From Acinetobacter vivianii (GTDB taxonomy: Bacteria; Pseudomonadota; Gammaproteobacteria; Pseudomonadales; Moraxellaceae), in NCBI RefSeq assembly GCF_014635885.1, contig NZ_BMDR01000006.1, positions 1 to 64,000 on the forward strand: a stretch of 64,000 bases of DNA. Reading direction: 5' to 3'. Within the stretch, counting starts at the first letter, position 1; each line of letters starts with the position of its first letter. The notes below the pieces were generated by a model. That model was not told the DNA's origin and ran no database searches. It saw only the letters and a list, made by a program, of their open reading frames with translations. This document shows, in pieces, positions 19,341-26,587 of the stretch. A program made the position numbers and the translations under genes.

Positions 19341-19817
19341 ATGTTAAAGCCTCTTTTAACTTCTTGTACTTTGGCAATTGCCGTAGCAATGACGGGCTGT
19401 GCAAGCTCAGAATCTCTCCAGACTTCACCAAATGCATCTCAAAAACAAAGCATTGATCTGTACAACCGTACTTGGATTGCAACTCAGATTAATGGTGTTG
19501 AAGTCAAAACCAATGATCTTTCGAATAAACGTCCTGCAATCCAGTTTGATGCAAAAGCGAAACGCTTCTTTGGTGCAGATGGATGTAACCAGATTCAAGG
19601 AACCTTTGAAAGCCAAGGTAGCGTATTACGTTTAGGTCCAATTGCCTCAACCATGATGGCTTGTCTAGGCAACGATAATAGCGCGCTTTCTCGCCAATAT
19701 AGCCATGCTTTGGCAAGCACAACCAGTTATGAACTCAAAGGACATGAGTTGAAGTTCCTTGATGCTTCAGGACAGGTACTCGTAAGTTTCGTAACTGTTA
19801 TTCAGCCGCTGCCTTAA
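19341..19817 (+). CDS. META domain lipoprotein (HslJ-like)
   Basis: A 158-residue lipoprotein: a signal sequence ends in the lipobox MTGC with Cys20. The mature part is one META domain, with TWIATQINGVEV at the start, FGADGCNQIQGTFE and IASTMMACLG in the centre. E. coli HslJ of this family is linked to heat and novobiocin resistance; the role here is inferred only at family level. A terminator follows. Confidence 0.85.
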   Translation: MLKPLLTSCTLAIAVAMTGCASSESLQTSPNASQKQSIDLYNRTWIATQINGVEVKTNDLSNKRPAIQFDAKAKRFFGADGCNQIQGTFESQGSVLRLGPIASTMMACLGNDNSALSRQYSHALASTTSYELKGHELKFLDASGQVLVSFVTVIQPLP

Positions 19818-19829
19818 TGCGATGATGAT

Positions 19830-19869
19830 AAAAGTAAAAGCTCGTTTCAAACACGGGCTTTTACTTTTT
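19830..19869 (+). terminator. Intrinsic terminator after the META lipoprotein
   Basis: AAAAGTAAAAGC pairs with GCTTTTACTTTT (with one imperfect position near the loop), ending in a T run. It lies 12 bases after the stop codon. Confidence 0.8.
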
Positions 19870-19922
19870 GAGCACTTCGTTTAATTTAGTAGCATTCTTA
19901 AAATTAAAAATTGGGAAGTTTT

Positions 19923-20447
19923 ATGCAACAGGCAATGTTAGGTGGTGGATGCTTTTGGTGTGTAGAGGCCGTATTTCTACAACTTAAAGGCGTTGAAAAA
20001 GTGGTGAGTGGCTATGCGGGCGGGATTACCCAAGATCCGACCTATGAGCAAGTCTGTCAGGGTAATACACAACATGCTGAAGTGATTCTGATTGATTTTG
20101 ATGAGCAGCAGATCAGTTATACCCAATTGTTGAATGTATTCTTTACCACTCATGATCCAACGACATTAAACCGTCAGGGTAATGATATTGGCACACAATA
20201 CCGTTCTGTGATTTATTACTTCGATGATGAGCAAAAGCAGCAAGCTGAGCAGGTCATTCAGAGTCTAGAAGATGAAGGCCTCAATATTGTGACTGAACTC
20301 AGTCCAGTACCAACCTTCTACCCTGCTGAGGAATATCACCAGAATTTCTTTGCCCGTAATCCATCACAAGGTTATTGCAATTTTAGTATTCCGCCTAAGC
20401 TTTCTAAACTCCGAGCCAAGTATCTTGACCTGCTCAAAGATGAATAA
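19923..20447 (+). CDS. msrA: Peptide-methionine (S)-S-oxide reductase
   Basis: Repairs oxidised methionine. The catalytic motif GGGCFWC is at residues 7-13 with Cys10 as nucleophile; [23 protein letters not shown] and [17 protein letters not shown] are typical family blocks. Starting at the ATG 19923 gives 174 residues, the normal size of the single-domain form; no MsrB domain is fused. Followed by a very strong terminator. Confidence 0.96.
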   Translation: MQQAMLGGGCFWCVEAVFLQLKGVEKVVSGYAGGITQDPTYEQVCQGNTQHAEVILIDFDEQQISYTQLLNVFFTTHDPTTLNRQGNDIGTQYRSVIYYFDDEQKQQAEQVIQSLEDEGLNIVTELSPVPTFYPAEEYHQNFFARNPSQGYCNFSIPPKLSKLRAKYLDLLKDE

Positions 20448-20486
20448 GCAATAAAAAAGCAACTCACCGAGTTGCTTTTTTATTGC
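20448..20486. terminator. Very long bidirectional intrinsic terminator
   Basis: Perfect 18-bp stem (20448-20465 with 20469-20486) and a three-base ACC loop, containing both an A run and a T run so that it works in both directions. It separates the convergent msrA and exbD. Confidence 0.93.
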
Positions 20487-20498
20487 GATCACGCTGTC

Positions 20499-20903
20499 TT
20501 AGTTTTCACTAACAAATGCAATATCACTTAAGCCTGCTTCACTGGCACGCGACATCACTTGTGCAACCGTATCATATTTTGATTCTTTATCTGCACGTAA
20601 CTGCACTGTCGGTTTTGTCTGAGCCTGACCCGCTTCCTGGAAACGCTTCTCTAGCTCGTCTAAGCTAATGATTTGCGCATCCCAAGCCACTTCACCTTTG
20701 TTATTAATACTGATAGTGATTGCTTTTGGAGGTGGATCAACAATTTCAGCAGTTGTTTTTGGTAAACTTAATGGAATTGATGGGTTAGCAACCGTTGCTG
20801 TGACTAAAAAGATAATCATCAATACCAACATAATGTCGATCAGAGGAATGAGATTCATCTCATTCATGCCACTGTCGTGGTCTTCACCCAATTGAAAGCC
20901 CAT
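20499..20903 (-). CDS. exbD: Biopolymer transport protein ExbD
   Basis: Component of the proton-driven ExbB-ExbD motor that energises TonB. It has a short cytosolic N-terminus, one membrane helix (MNLIPLIDIMLVLMIIFLV) with the conserved proton-path Asp, and a periplasmic domain. The ATG at 20903 comes just after the exbB stop codon and uses a GGAGG site inside the end of exbB, indicating translational coupling. Last gene of tonB-exbB-exbD. Confidence 0.95.
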   Translation of the reverse strand: MGFQLGEDHDSGMNEMNLIPLIDIMLVLMIIFLVTATVANPSIPLSLPKTTAEIVDPPPKAITISINNKGEVAWDAQIISLDELEKRFQEAGQAQTKPTVQLRADKESKYDTVAQVMSRASEAGLSDIAFVSEN

Positions 20904-20904
20904 C

Positions 20905-21525
20905 TTAAGCTTGACCTCCAACTAAACTTTGTTGAGTCGCTTTAGTTTCTGTTTTTGCCGCTGTTTCTTGCTGCAACATGGTATCGATTAACAGGCTGTG
21001 CGCTTGATCTTGTAAATCATGTGCCAAACCACGGTTGAAACGTACACAAATGTTATAAGCCATTACCGCGGGAATCGCCACTGCAAGACCAAGACCAGTC
21101 ATGATCAAGGCTTCACCTACTGGTGTTGCAACCTGGGCTAAACCAGCCTGTCCGCTTTTACCTACGGCAACAAGCGCATGGAAAATCCCCCACACTGTAC
21201 CGAATAAACCCACAAACGGTGCCAATGAAGCGATTGTTCCAAGAACTGATACACCTTTTTCTGCTTGAGATTTCTCAGCAGAGATTTGGCGAAGTAATGC
21301 TTGTTCAGCAACAGCTTTACGTTGTTCAAACGATAAAGGCTGTAATTTTGACTTAAGCGCCGCCAAAGCTTGCACCAGTTGGTTGTAAGCTTGTTGTTTT
21401 AACTGGCGTGTTCCTAAAATGCGCAGAATGAAAATAGTCCACGTTGCAATCGACATTGCTAATAGGATGAAATACAGTGTTTTACTTACTGCATCTGCAT
21501 GTTGCCAATAAACTGAAAAGTTCAT
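20905..21525 (-). CDS. exbB: Biopolymer transport protein ExbB (MotA/TolQ/ExbB channel)
   Basis: Inner-membrane proton channel that drives TonB. Three membrane segments are visible: near residues 15-37, then two in the conserved channel region GTIASLAPFVGLFGTVWG and EALIMTGLGLAVAIPAVMAYN. 206 residues is the short form without a long N-terminal periplasmic extension. It starts 43 bases after the tonB stop codon and overlaps the exbD ribosome site. Confidence 0.95.
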   Translation of the reverse strand: MNFSVYWQHADAVSKTLYFILLAMSIATWTIFILRILGTRQLKQQAYNQLVQALAALKSKLQPLSFEQRKAVAEQALLRQISAEKSQAEKGVSVLGTIASLAPFVGLFGTVWGIFHALVAVGKSGQAGLAQVATPVGEALIMTGLGLAVAIPAVMAYNICVRFNRGLAHDLQDQAHSLLIDTMLQQETAAKTETKATQQSLVGGQA

Positions 21526-21568
21526 ATACGAACTCCTGATTTAATCTGTCGCAAGGACTCAAATTTCA

Positions 21569-22324
21569 TTAAGGACTAAGATCAAACGGCTGCTCTGCTC
21601 GAATCGGGTAAGCAACACCATTTTCCATATACGGTTTAAATTTCGCACTTCTCACAGCACGTAAAACTTTTTCATCGAGATTCGGCAAACCGCTGCTACG
21701 GGTAATCCGTACATTGGTAATTTTACCTTTCTCGTCAGCTTCAATCATGACCATCACTGAACGTGTTTGGTTATCCAGATCTTTCGCTGTTACAGATAAT
21801 TTGGGTGAACGACTCCACTGTACACCAGAACCACCAATCGCGACGCGTTTTGGTGCTGGATCAGCAGCAGGTTGAGGTTTTGCAACTTCTTGTACAGGCT
21901 GTGGTTTTTCCACAACTTTTTCGGTCACTTTTGTCGTGACCACGGTCGTTTCAACTTTTGGCTCAACTTTCGGTTCAGTTTTTTGCAGCACCGGTTTTGG
22001 CGCTTCTTTTACCTGTTGAACCTTTTCAATCTTTTTCGGTGGAGGTGCCATTGGTTTTTCAACCACCTTGACCTCTTTCACTTCTTTTTTAGGTTCAGGT
22101 TTTGGCTTTTCTTTCGGTTTAGGCGGTTCAGGCTTTGGTGGTTCCTTGATTTTAACGAACTTCACCTTAAGCGGCTCTTTCTCGACGGGCTTAAGCTCCA
22201 TCGTTTTCATGTGGCTAACCGCCCACAGAACTCCTACATGTCCAATCACAACCGCAACTAAGGCAGTGATGATTTTCTTTTTCATCGGGTGTGGCGTGTT
22301 GAATGTAGCAGGAGATTGACTCAT
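21569..22324 (-). CDS. tonB: Energy transducer TonB
   Basis: Carries proton-motive energy from ExbBD to outer-membrane receptors for siderophores, heme or vitamin B12. There is one N-terminal membrane anchor (IITALVAVVIGHVGVLWAVS), a long Pro/Lys/Glu/Val-rich periplasmic spacer (about residues 38-165), and the C-terminal TonB domain with TNVRITRSSGLPNLDEKVL and SAKFKPYMENG. 251 residues. The promoter contains a Fur-like palindrome, so iron repression is likely. Confidence 0.95.
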   Translation of the reverse strand: MSQSPATFNTPHPMKKKIITALVAVVIGHVGVLWAVSHMKTMELKPVEKEPLKVKFVKIKEPPKPEPPKPKEKPKPEPKKEVKEVKVVEKPMAPPPKKIEKVQQVKEAPKPVLQKTEPKVEPKVETTVVTTKVTEKVVEKPQPVQEVAKPQPAADPAPKRVAIGGSGVQWSRSPKLSVTAKDLDNQTRSVMVMIEADEKGKITNVRITRSSGLPNLDEKVLRAVRSAKFKPYMENGVAYPIRAEQPFDLSP

Positions 22325-22404
22325 AAGAATCTAAGTACCTAATAGATGGTGGCGCTTTCAAAAAAGCGATTTCACTCATCGGATAGAACAATGAAAGTGC
22401 CGTA

Positions 22405-22434
22405 ATAATAAATGAGAAGTGTTTTCATTTGCAA
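22405..22434 (-). promoter_or_regulatory. tonB promoter with Fur-like box in the spacer
   Basis: On the minus strand, TTGCAA (22434-22429) and TATTAT (22410-22405) are 18 bases apart, ending about 80 bases before the tonB ATG. The near-palindrome AATGAGAAGTGTTTTCATT (22411-22429) fills the spacer. It agrees with a Fur-type AATGATAAT-N-ATTATCATT at 14 of 18 defined positions by my count. Confidence 0.55.
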
Positions 22435-22476
22435 CCGTTTTTTCTTGTATATTTGCTAAGCTTTTAAAAACAGACA

Positions 22477-22510
22477 TAAAAAAACATGCCTGATGGCATG
22501 TTCTTTTTTA
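22477..22510 (-). terminator. Intrinsic terminator of purU
   Basis: AACATGCC (22483-22490) and GGCATGTT (22495-22502) form an 8-bp stem with a TGAT loop, followed on the minus strand by a run of seven T. It lies about 25 bases after the purU stop. Confidence 0.88.
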
Positions 22511-22532
22511 CACAGCAGAGCAAAAGTCTTTC

Positions 22533-23396
22533 TTAGAAAACCACAGTCTTGTTACCATCAACAATAATACGGTCTTCTAAATGCCATTTCACAGCGCGTG
22601 CCAAGACATTACGCTCAACGTCTTCGCCTAACTCACGTAGCTGTTCAACATTGTAATCATGACTGACACGTTCAACATCTTGTTCAATAATTGGGCCTTG
22701 ATCGAGATCAGCAGTGACATAGTGTGCTGTTGCACCAATCAGCTTCACGCCTTTCTCATAGGCTTGCTTATATGGATTTGCACCCACGAAAGCTGGCAGG
22801 AATGAATGGTGAATATTGATGATCTTCATTTCCCATTTCGCAACAAAGTCTTCGCTCAGAATCTGCATATAGCGCGCCAAGACCAATAAATCGTTGCCTT
22901 GCATCATTTCATCGATCTGAGCGTAAGCTTCAACTTTATTGTCTTTATTGACAGGCACAACGTGGAAAGGAATACCGAAGTTTTCAACCGCTTCACGCAA
23001 ATCTGGATGGTTTGAAATCACTTGGGTAATTTCACATGGTAATGAACCACGCGCATGACGCCATAACAGTTCTAATAAAGCATGGTCGACTTTCGAAACC
23101 AGAATACCGACTTTTTTCAACTCGCCAACGAAATTCAACTTCCATTGCATTTCATAACGTTCAGCCACATTTGCAGCAAAAGTCTGCATTAAGGCTTCTT
23201 TACGAGATGGCAAGTTATCAAGTTCAAACTCAACACGCATGAAGTAACGCCCGCCCTGAGCTTCTGTTGCGTACTGATCAAGTGCGGTAATGTTTGCTCC
23301 CTGATGATACAAAAAGCTCGATACGGCTTGCACGATCCCCGGCTTGTCTTCACAAGTAATCAGTAATCGCGCTGTGTGGGCTGTAGTCGTGTTCAT
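22533..23396 (-). CDS. purU: Formyltetrahydrofolate deformylase
   Basis: Hydrolyses 10-formyl-THF to formate and THF, balancing one-carbon pools and supplying formate to PurT. An N-terminal ACT domain (LLITCEDKPGIVQAVSSFLY) precedes the formyltransferase-fold domain with INIHHSFLPAF and GATAHYVTADLDQGPII, which contain the catalytic Asn-His-Asp set. I use the ATG at 23396, giving 287 residues; a longer reading needs a non-standard start. Confidence 0.95.
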   Translation of the reverse strand: MNTTTAHTARLLITCEDKPGIVQAVSSFLYHQGANITALDQYATEAQGGRYFMRVEFELDNLPSRKEALMQTFAANVAERYEMQWKLNFVGELKKVGILVSKVDHALLELLWRHARGSLPCEITQVISNHPDLREAVENFGIPFHVVPVNKDNKVEAYAQIDEMMQGNDLLVLARYMQILSEDFVAKWEMKIINIHHSFLPAFVGANPYKQAYEKGVKLIGATAHYVTADLDQGPIIEQDVERVSHDYNVEQLRELGEDVERNVLARAVKWHLEDRIIVDGNKTVVF

Positions 23397-23480
23397 TTGG
23401 TTAATATCACTTATTCGAATCAAATTAAAATCAAGCCGAGCATTCTAACCCTTTTTTGTCCTTGACTAAATAGCTAAGGC

Positions 23481-24179
23481 TCACTCGTCGTCATTTTTAA
23501 GATTAGATAAGCTCGCAAATAGGTCTGATGGCCCCAGTGATTTCAATAATTGTTCATAAGTCTGGCGGCTTTCACCCATCAAATATGGCCCTTCCAAGAA
23601 CACCATTTGACGTAAGGCTTGCCATACCCATTTTTCTTCTAGACGATTGTTATCACTGATATGACCAGACATATACAAGAAGTTGGTCCAGTTGGTGAGC
23701 ACAATCCACAGGTTAATAATCAAGGCCTCGATTTCAGAATCGGTCATTTTCATCAGACCCGCATCCACAAAGGCACGATAAATTTTTTGCCCCTGCTGCA
23801 TCACCTGCCCTGCAAAACGCGGATAGATTTTTCTAAAGTCTTCATTATTTTCAACCAGATGATACACATCACGGTGAATAAAGCGATACGCCCACAACTG
23901 ATTACTCAGCACTTGGAAATAGCTAATTTTATCATTGGCATTCAATGGGCGATCCGTTGGTAAGGCCAGCATTTCCAAGGTTTCTGCCTGATATTGCTGC
24001 GCCAGTTCCTTGATAATTTCCTGTTTATTACGGAAATGGTAATACAGGTTGCCTGGGCTAATCCCCAGCTCAGCCGCAATATGGTTGGTTGTGACCGAAC
24101 GCTCTCCACGCTCATTAAACAACTGCAAACTGATTTGCAAAATACGATCTTTTGTTTTGTTCGGTTTAGCGTGTGACAT
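23481..24179 (-). CDS. TetR/AcrR family transcriptional regulator
   Basis: A 232-residue repressor-type protein. The TetR helix-turn-helix is at residues 10-56: RILQISLQLFNERGERSVTT, then IAAELGISPGNLYYHFRNKQEI. The C-terminal ligand domain is unlike well-known subfamilies. It is divergent from the aldehyde dehydrogenase gene 121 bases away, and the promoter of that gene contains a perfect palindrome that is the obvious operator candidate. The inducer is unknown, possibly an aldehyde or fatty/aromatic compound. Confidence 0.92.
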   Translation of the reverse strand: MSHAKPNKTKDRILQISLQLFNERGERSVTTNHIAAELGISPGNLYYHFRNKQEIIKELAQQYQAETLEMLALPTDRPLNANDKISYFQVLSNQLWAYRFIHRDVYHLVENNEDFRKIYPRFAGQVMQQGQKIYRAFVDAGLMKMTDSEIEALIINLWIVLTNWTNFLYMSGHISDNNRLEEKWVWQALRQMVFLEGPYLMGESRQTYEQLLKSLGPSDLFASLSNLKNDDE

Positions 24180-24206
24180 TGATTTTAACCATCTATAACA
24201 TTATCA

Positions 24207-24228
24207 ATAGGTTATAAAACAAACCTAT
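24207..24228. promoter_or_regulatory. Second inverted repeat in the TetR-ALDH intergenic region
   Basis: ATAGGTT (24207-24213) and AACCTAT (24222-24228) are perfect 7-bp arms separated by 8 bases. They are 28 to 49 bases upstream of the TetR start and could bind a regulator for that gene, but differ in sequence from the ALDH palindrome. Confidence 0.4.
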
Positions 24229-24236
24229 AAAGCGAC

Positions 24237-24265
24237 TTGACACTTTAGAGTATTTACTCTAAAAA
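24237..24265 (+). promoter_or_regulatory. ALDH promoter with TetR operator-like palindrome
   Basis: A consensus -35 TTGACA (24237-24242) and a -10-like TAAAAA (24260-24265) are 17 bases apart. TTTAGAGTA (24244-24252) and TACTCTAAA (24255-24263) form a perfect 9-bp inverted repeat with a two-base centre, filling the spacer and overlapping the -10. Binding here would block RNA polymerase, which fits a divergently encoded TetR repressor. Confidence 0.65.
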
Positions 24266-24300
24266 TTAAAAAATAATAAGCTTTCTTTTGGTCCACTCCT

Positions 24301-25755
24301 ATGAACAGTCAAACAAAAACAACCGCTATGACACCTCATGTTGATGTGAAACGGCTACATGATTTGCTTGAGCAGCAAAAAGCAGCTTACCAACGCCATC
24401 CTGTACCAAGCGCCAAAGAACGTCTTGAACGCTTAGCTCGACTTAAAAGTATCTTGGTAAAATATCAAGATCAATTTGCTAACGCAATTAATCAAGATTA
24501 TGGCAACCGTGCCATTATGGAAACTAAGATCGGCGAAGTCCTGACTTGTCTAGAACATATCAAATACTATAGCAAGAACTTGACGGAATGGATGAAGCCA
24601 TCTAAACGCCATATCAGCATGTTACACCAACCAGCAAAAGGCTGGGTAGAATATCAGCCATTGGGTGTTATCGGCATCATTGCGCCATGGAACTACCCAC
24701 TACTGCTCTCGGTCGGCCCACTGATCTGTGCGCTGGCAGCAGGCAACCATGCCATGATCAAAATCTCGAGCGCATCGTCAAACTTTGGTTATGTACTTGA
24801 AAATGCCCTTTCAGAAGCATTTCCTCAAGAACTCGTCGCGGTGGTAAATGGCGGCGGTGTAATTTCAGATGCATTCAGTCATCTTGCTTTTGACAAAATG
24901 ATTTTCACAGGCTCAACCTCTGTGGGTAAAACTGTTATGGCAGCGGCGGCTGAAAATCTGGTGCCTGTGATTTTAGAATTAGGCGGCAAATCACCTGCAC
25001 TGGTTCATTCAGCCATGAATATTCGTGATGTGGCACAACGTATCGCAGTGGGTAAACTCTGGAATGCAGGTCAAACCTGTGTTGCGCCCGACTATATGTT
25101 CCTACCTAAAGGCAAAACTGCCGAGTTCACCAAGCACTACAATGACTTTGTGACCACCATGTATCCAAGCTTGCGTGATAATAATGACTATACTTCTATT
25201 ATTAATGACAAGCAGTACAACCGCCTGCAAGGTTATCTGGAAGATGCCCGTGATCAAGGTGCCAATATTGTTGAACTCAATGCCAAAAATGAATCTCTGA
25301 CCGAAGTTCGTAAAATTGCGCCAACCTTATTAACAGGCGTAACTACCGAAATGGAAATTATGAAGCATGAGATCTTTGGTCCAATTCTTCCTATTCTGGA
25401 ATACGACCATATCGATGATGCACTTCAGTTCATTAACAGTCGCCCACGTCCACTTGCCTTCTATTACTTCGATACGGATAGTGCACGTGCAGATTATGTC
25501 GCAGGTCGCACGCATTCAGGACACTTTGGTATTAACCAGACGCTGACTCACGTCGCGCAGGATGATTTACCATTTGGTGGTATTGGTGCGTCAGGTATGG
25601 GCAAATATCATGGCAAGGAAGGTTTCTTTAGCTTCTCGCACGAACGCTCAATGATGTCGAATCCAGTCAGCCCTAAACTTTACAGTTTAAAATTCATCCT
25701 ACCGCCTTATAATAAAGCAACCCACAAGCTGCTTTTAAAAACACTATTTCGCTAG
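24301..25755 (+). CDS. Aldehyde dehydrogenase (coniferyl aldehyde dehydrogenase-like)
   Basis: NAD(P)-dependent aldehyde dehydrogenase of 484 residues. The general base Glu226 is in ELGGKSPALV, the nucleophile Cys260 in NAGQTCVAPDYM, and the cofactor region reads FTGSTSVGKTV. It resembles the class 3 / coniferyl-aldehyde type, including a C-terminal hydrophobic tail (KFILPPYNKATHKLLLKTLF) that may associate with membranes. Long-chain or aromatic aldehydes are plausible substrates, but this cannot be decided from sequence. Probably repressed by the divergent TetR protein. Confidence 0.9.
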   Translation: MNSQTKTTAMTPHVDVKRLHDLLEQQKAAYQRHPVPSAKERLERLARLKSILVKYQDQFANAINQDYGNRAIMETKIGEVLTCLEHIKYYSKNLTEWMKPSKRHISMLHQPAKGWVEYQPLGVIGIIAPWNYPLLLSVGPLICALAAGNHAMIKISSASSNFGYVLENALSEAFPQELVAVVNGGGVISDAFSHLAFDKMIFTGSTSVGKTVMAAAAENLVPVILELGGKSPALVHSAMNIRDVAQRIAVGKLWNAGQTCVAPDYMFLPKGKTAEFTKHYNDFVTTMYPSLRDNNDYTSIINDKQYNRLQGYLEDARDQGANIVELNAKNESLTEVRKIAPTLLTGVTTEMEIMKHEIFGPILPILEYDHIDDALQFINSRPRPLAFYYFDTDSARADYVAGRTHSGHFGINQTLTHVAQDDLPFGGIGASGMGKYHGKEGFFSFSHERSMMSNPVSPKLYSLKFILPPYNKATHKLLLKTLFR

Positions 25756-25843
25756 AAAAGGGCTGTTAGCATATTAACAAACCCTCACTTGGTTAAGGCA
25801 TGATCTATCACACCAGATGATGCCTTGTTTTTACCAAATTCGC

Positions 25844-25872
25844 TTGTCTTTTAATCGTATTTTTGGTATAAA
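25844..25872 (+). promoter_or_regulatory. Sigma-70 promoter of rpmB-rpmG
   Basis: TTGTCT (25844-25849) and TATAAA (25867-25872) with an exact 17-base spacer, 84 bases upstream of the rpmB ATG. No other promoter is needed before rpmG. Confidence 0.75.
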
Positions 25873-25955
25873 ACGCCCCTTGAATGATTTCATCCGTTTA
25901 CTTGAATGGCTAGTTGCACGAAATTGTGCTGTATAAACTAGCAATGGAGTTCACC

Positions 25956-26192
25956 ATGTCTAAGGTTTGCCAAGTTACCGGCAAGCGTCCTATCGTTGGT
26001 AACAACGTGTCGCACGCAAACAACAAAACCAAACGCCGGTTCGAGCCGAACCTGCACCACCACCGTTTTTGGTTAGAAAGCGAAAAGCGTTTTGTACGTC
26101 TTCGTTTAACCACTAAAGGTATGCGTATTATTGATAAATTGGGTATCGAGAAAGTTGTTGCTGATCTCCGTGCTCAAGGTCAAAAGATCTAA
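25956..26192 (+). CDS. rpmB: 50S ribosomal protein L28
   Basis: A 78-residue basic ribosomal protein: [20 protein letters not shown] at the N-terminus is diagnostic, followed by [16 protein letters not shown]. The ATG at 25956 follows a TGGAG site. First gene of rpmBG; rpmG starts 12 bases after its stop. Confidence 0.98.
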   Translation: MSKVCQVTGKRPIVGNNVSHANNKTKRRFEPNLHHHRFWLESEKRFVRLRLTTKGMRIIDKLGIEKVVADLRAQGQKI

Positions 26193-26204
26193 GGAGTCTG
26201 AACA

Positions 26205-26360
26205 ATGCGTGATAAGATTCGCCTCGTTTCTACAGCTGGTACAGGTTATTTCTATACCACTACTAAGAACAAACGTACTATGCCGGAAAAAATGGAAATC
26301 AAAAAATTTGATCCAAAAATCCGTCAACACGTAATTTTCAAAGAAGCTAAAATTAAATAA
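26205..26360 (+). CDS. rpmG: 50S ribosomal protein L33
   Basis: A 51-residue gene too short for most ORF cut-offs. The product reads [20 protein letters not shown] and ends EAKIK, the standard L33 sequence. It lacks the CXXC zinc pairs of the C+ form, so it is the zinc-independent paralogue. An AAGGAG ribosome site overlaps the rpmB stop, and a strong terminator follows after 12 bases. Confidence 0.98.
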   Translation: MRDKIRLVSTAGTGYFYTTTKNKRTMPEKMEIKKFDPKIRQHVIFKEAKIK

Positions 26361-26372
26361 TTTTAGTTCTTT

Positions 26373-26405
26373 AAAAAAACGACTTCTTTTGAAGTCGTTT
26401 TTTTT
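26373..26405 (+). terminator. Intrinsic terminator of rpmBG
   Basis: AAAAAAACGACTTC pairs with GAAGTCGTTTTTTT around a TTTT loop and runs on into further T residues. Confidence 0.93.
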
Positions 26406-26587
26406 GCCCGAAAAAAGCGGTATAAATAGAAAAAGAAATGAATAAATCACTTACATAATTTTTTTTGATAATTAAAAAAATTATCATCAACAAATTCGAT
26501 TTTAGTTGTTACAATTTATTCGCTGTTTTCTTGGCATGTTTTATGCTCATTTATTTCTACCTTAACCGCAACGATTAAGGAGCTCCG

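Noticed and set aside
21872..22319. Plus-strand frames rich in Phe, Trp and Arg opposite tonB
   Set aside because: The odd composition is the reverse reading of the Pro/Lys/Glu repeat in tonB.
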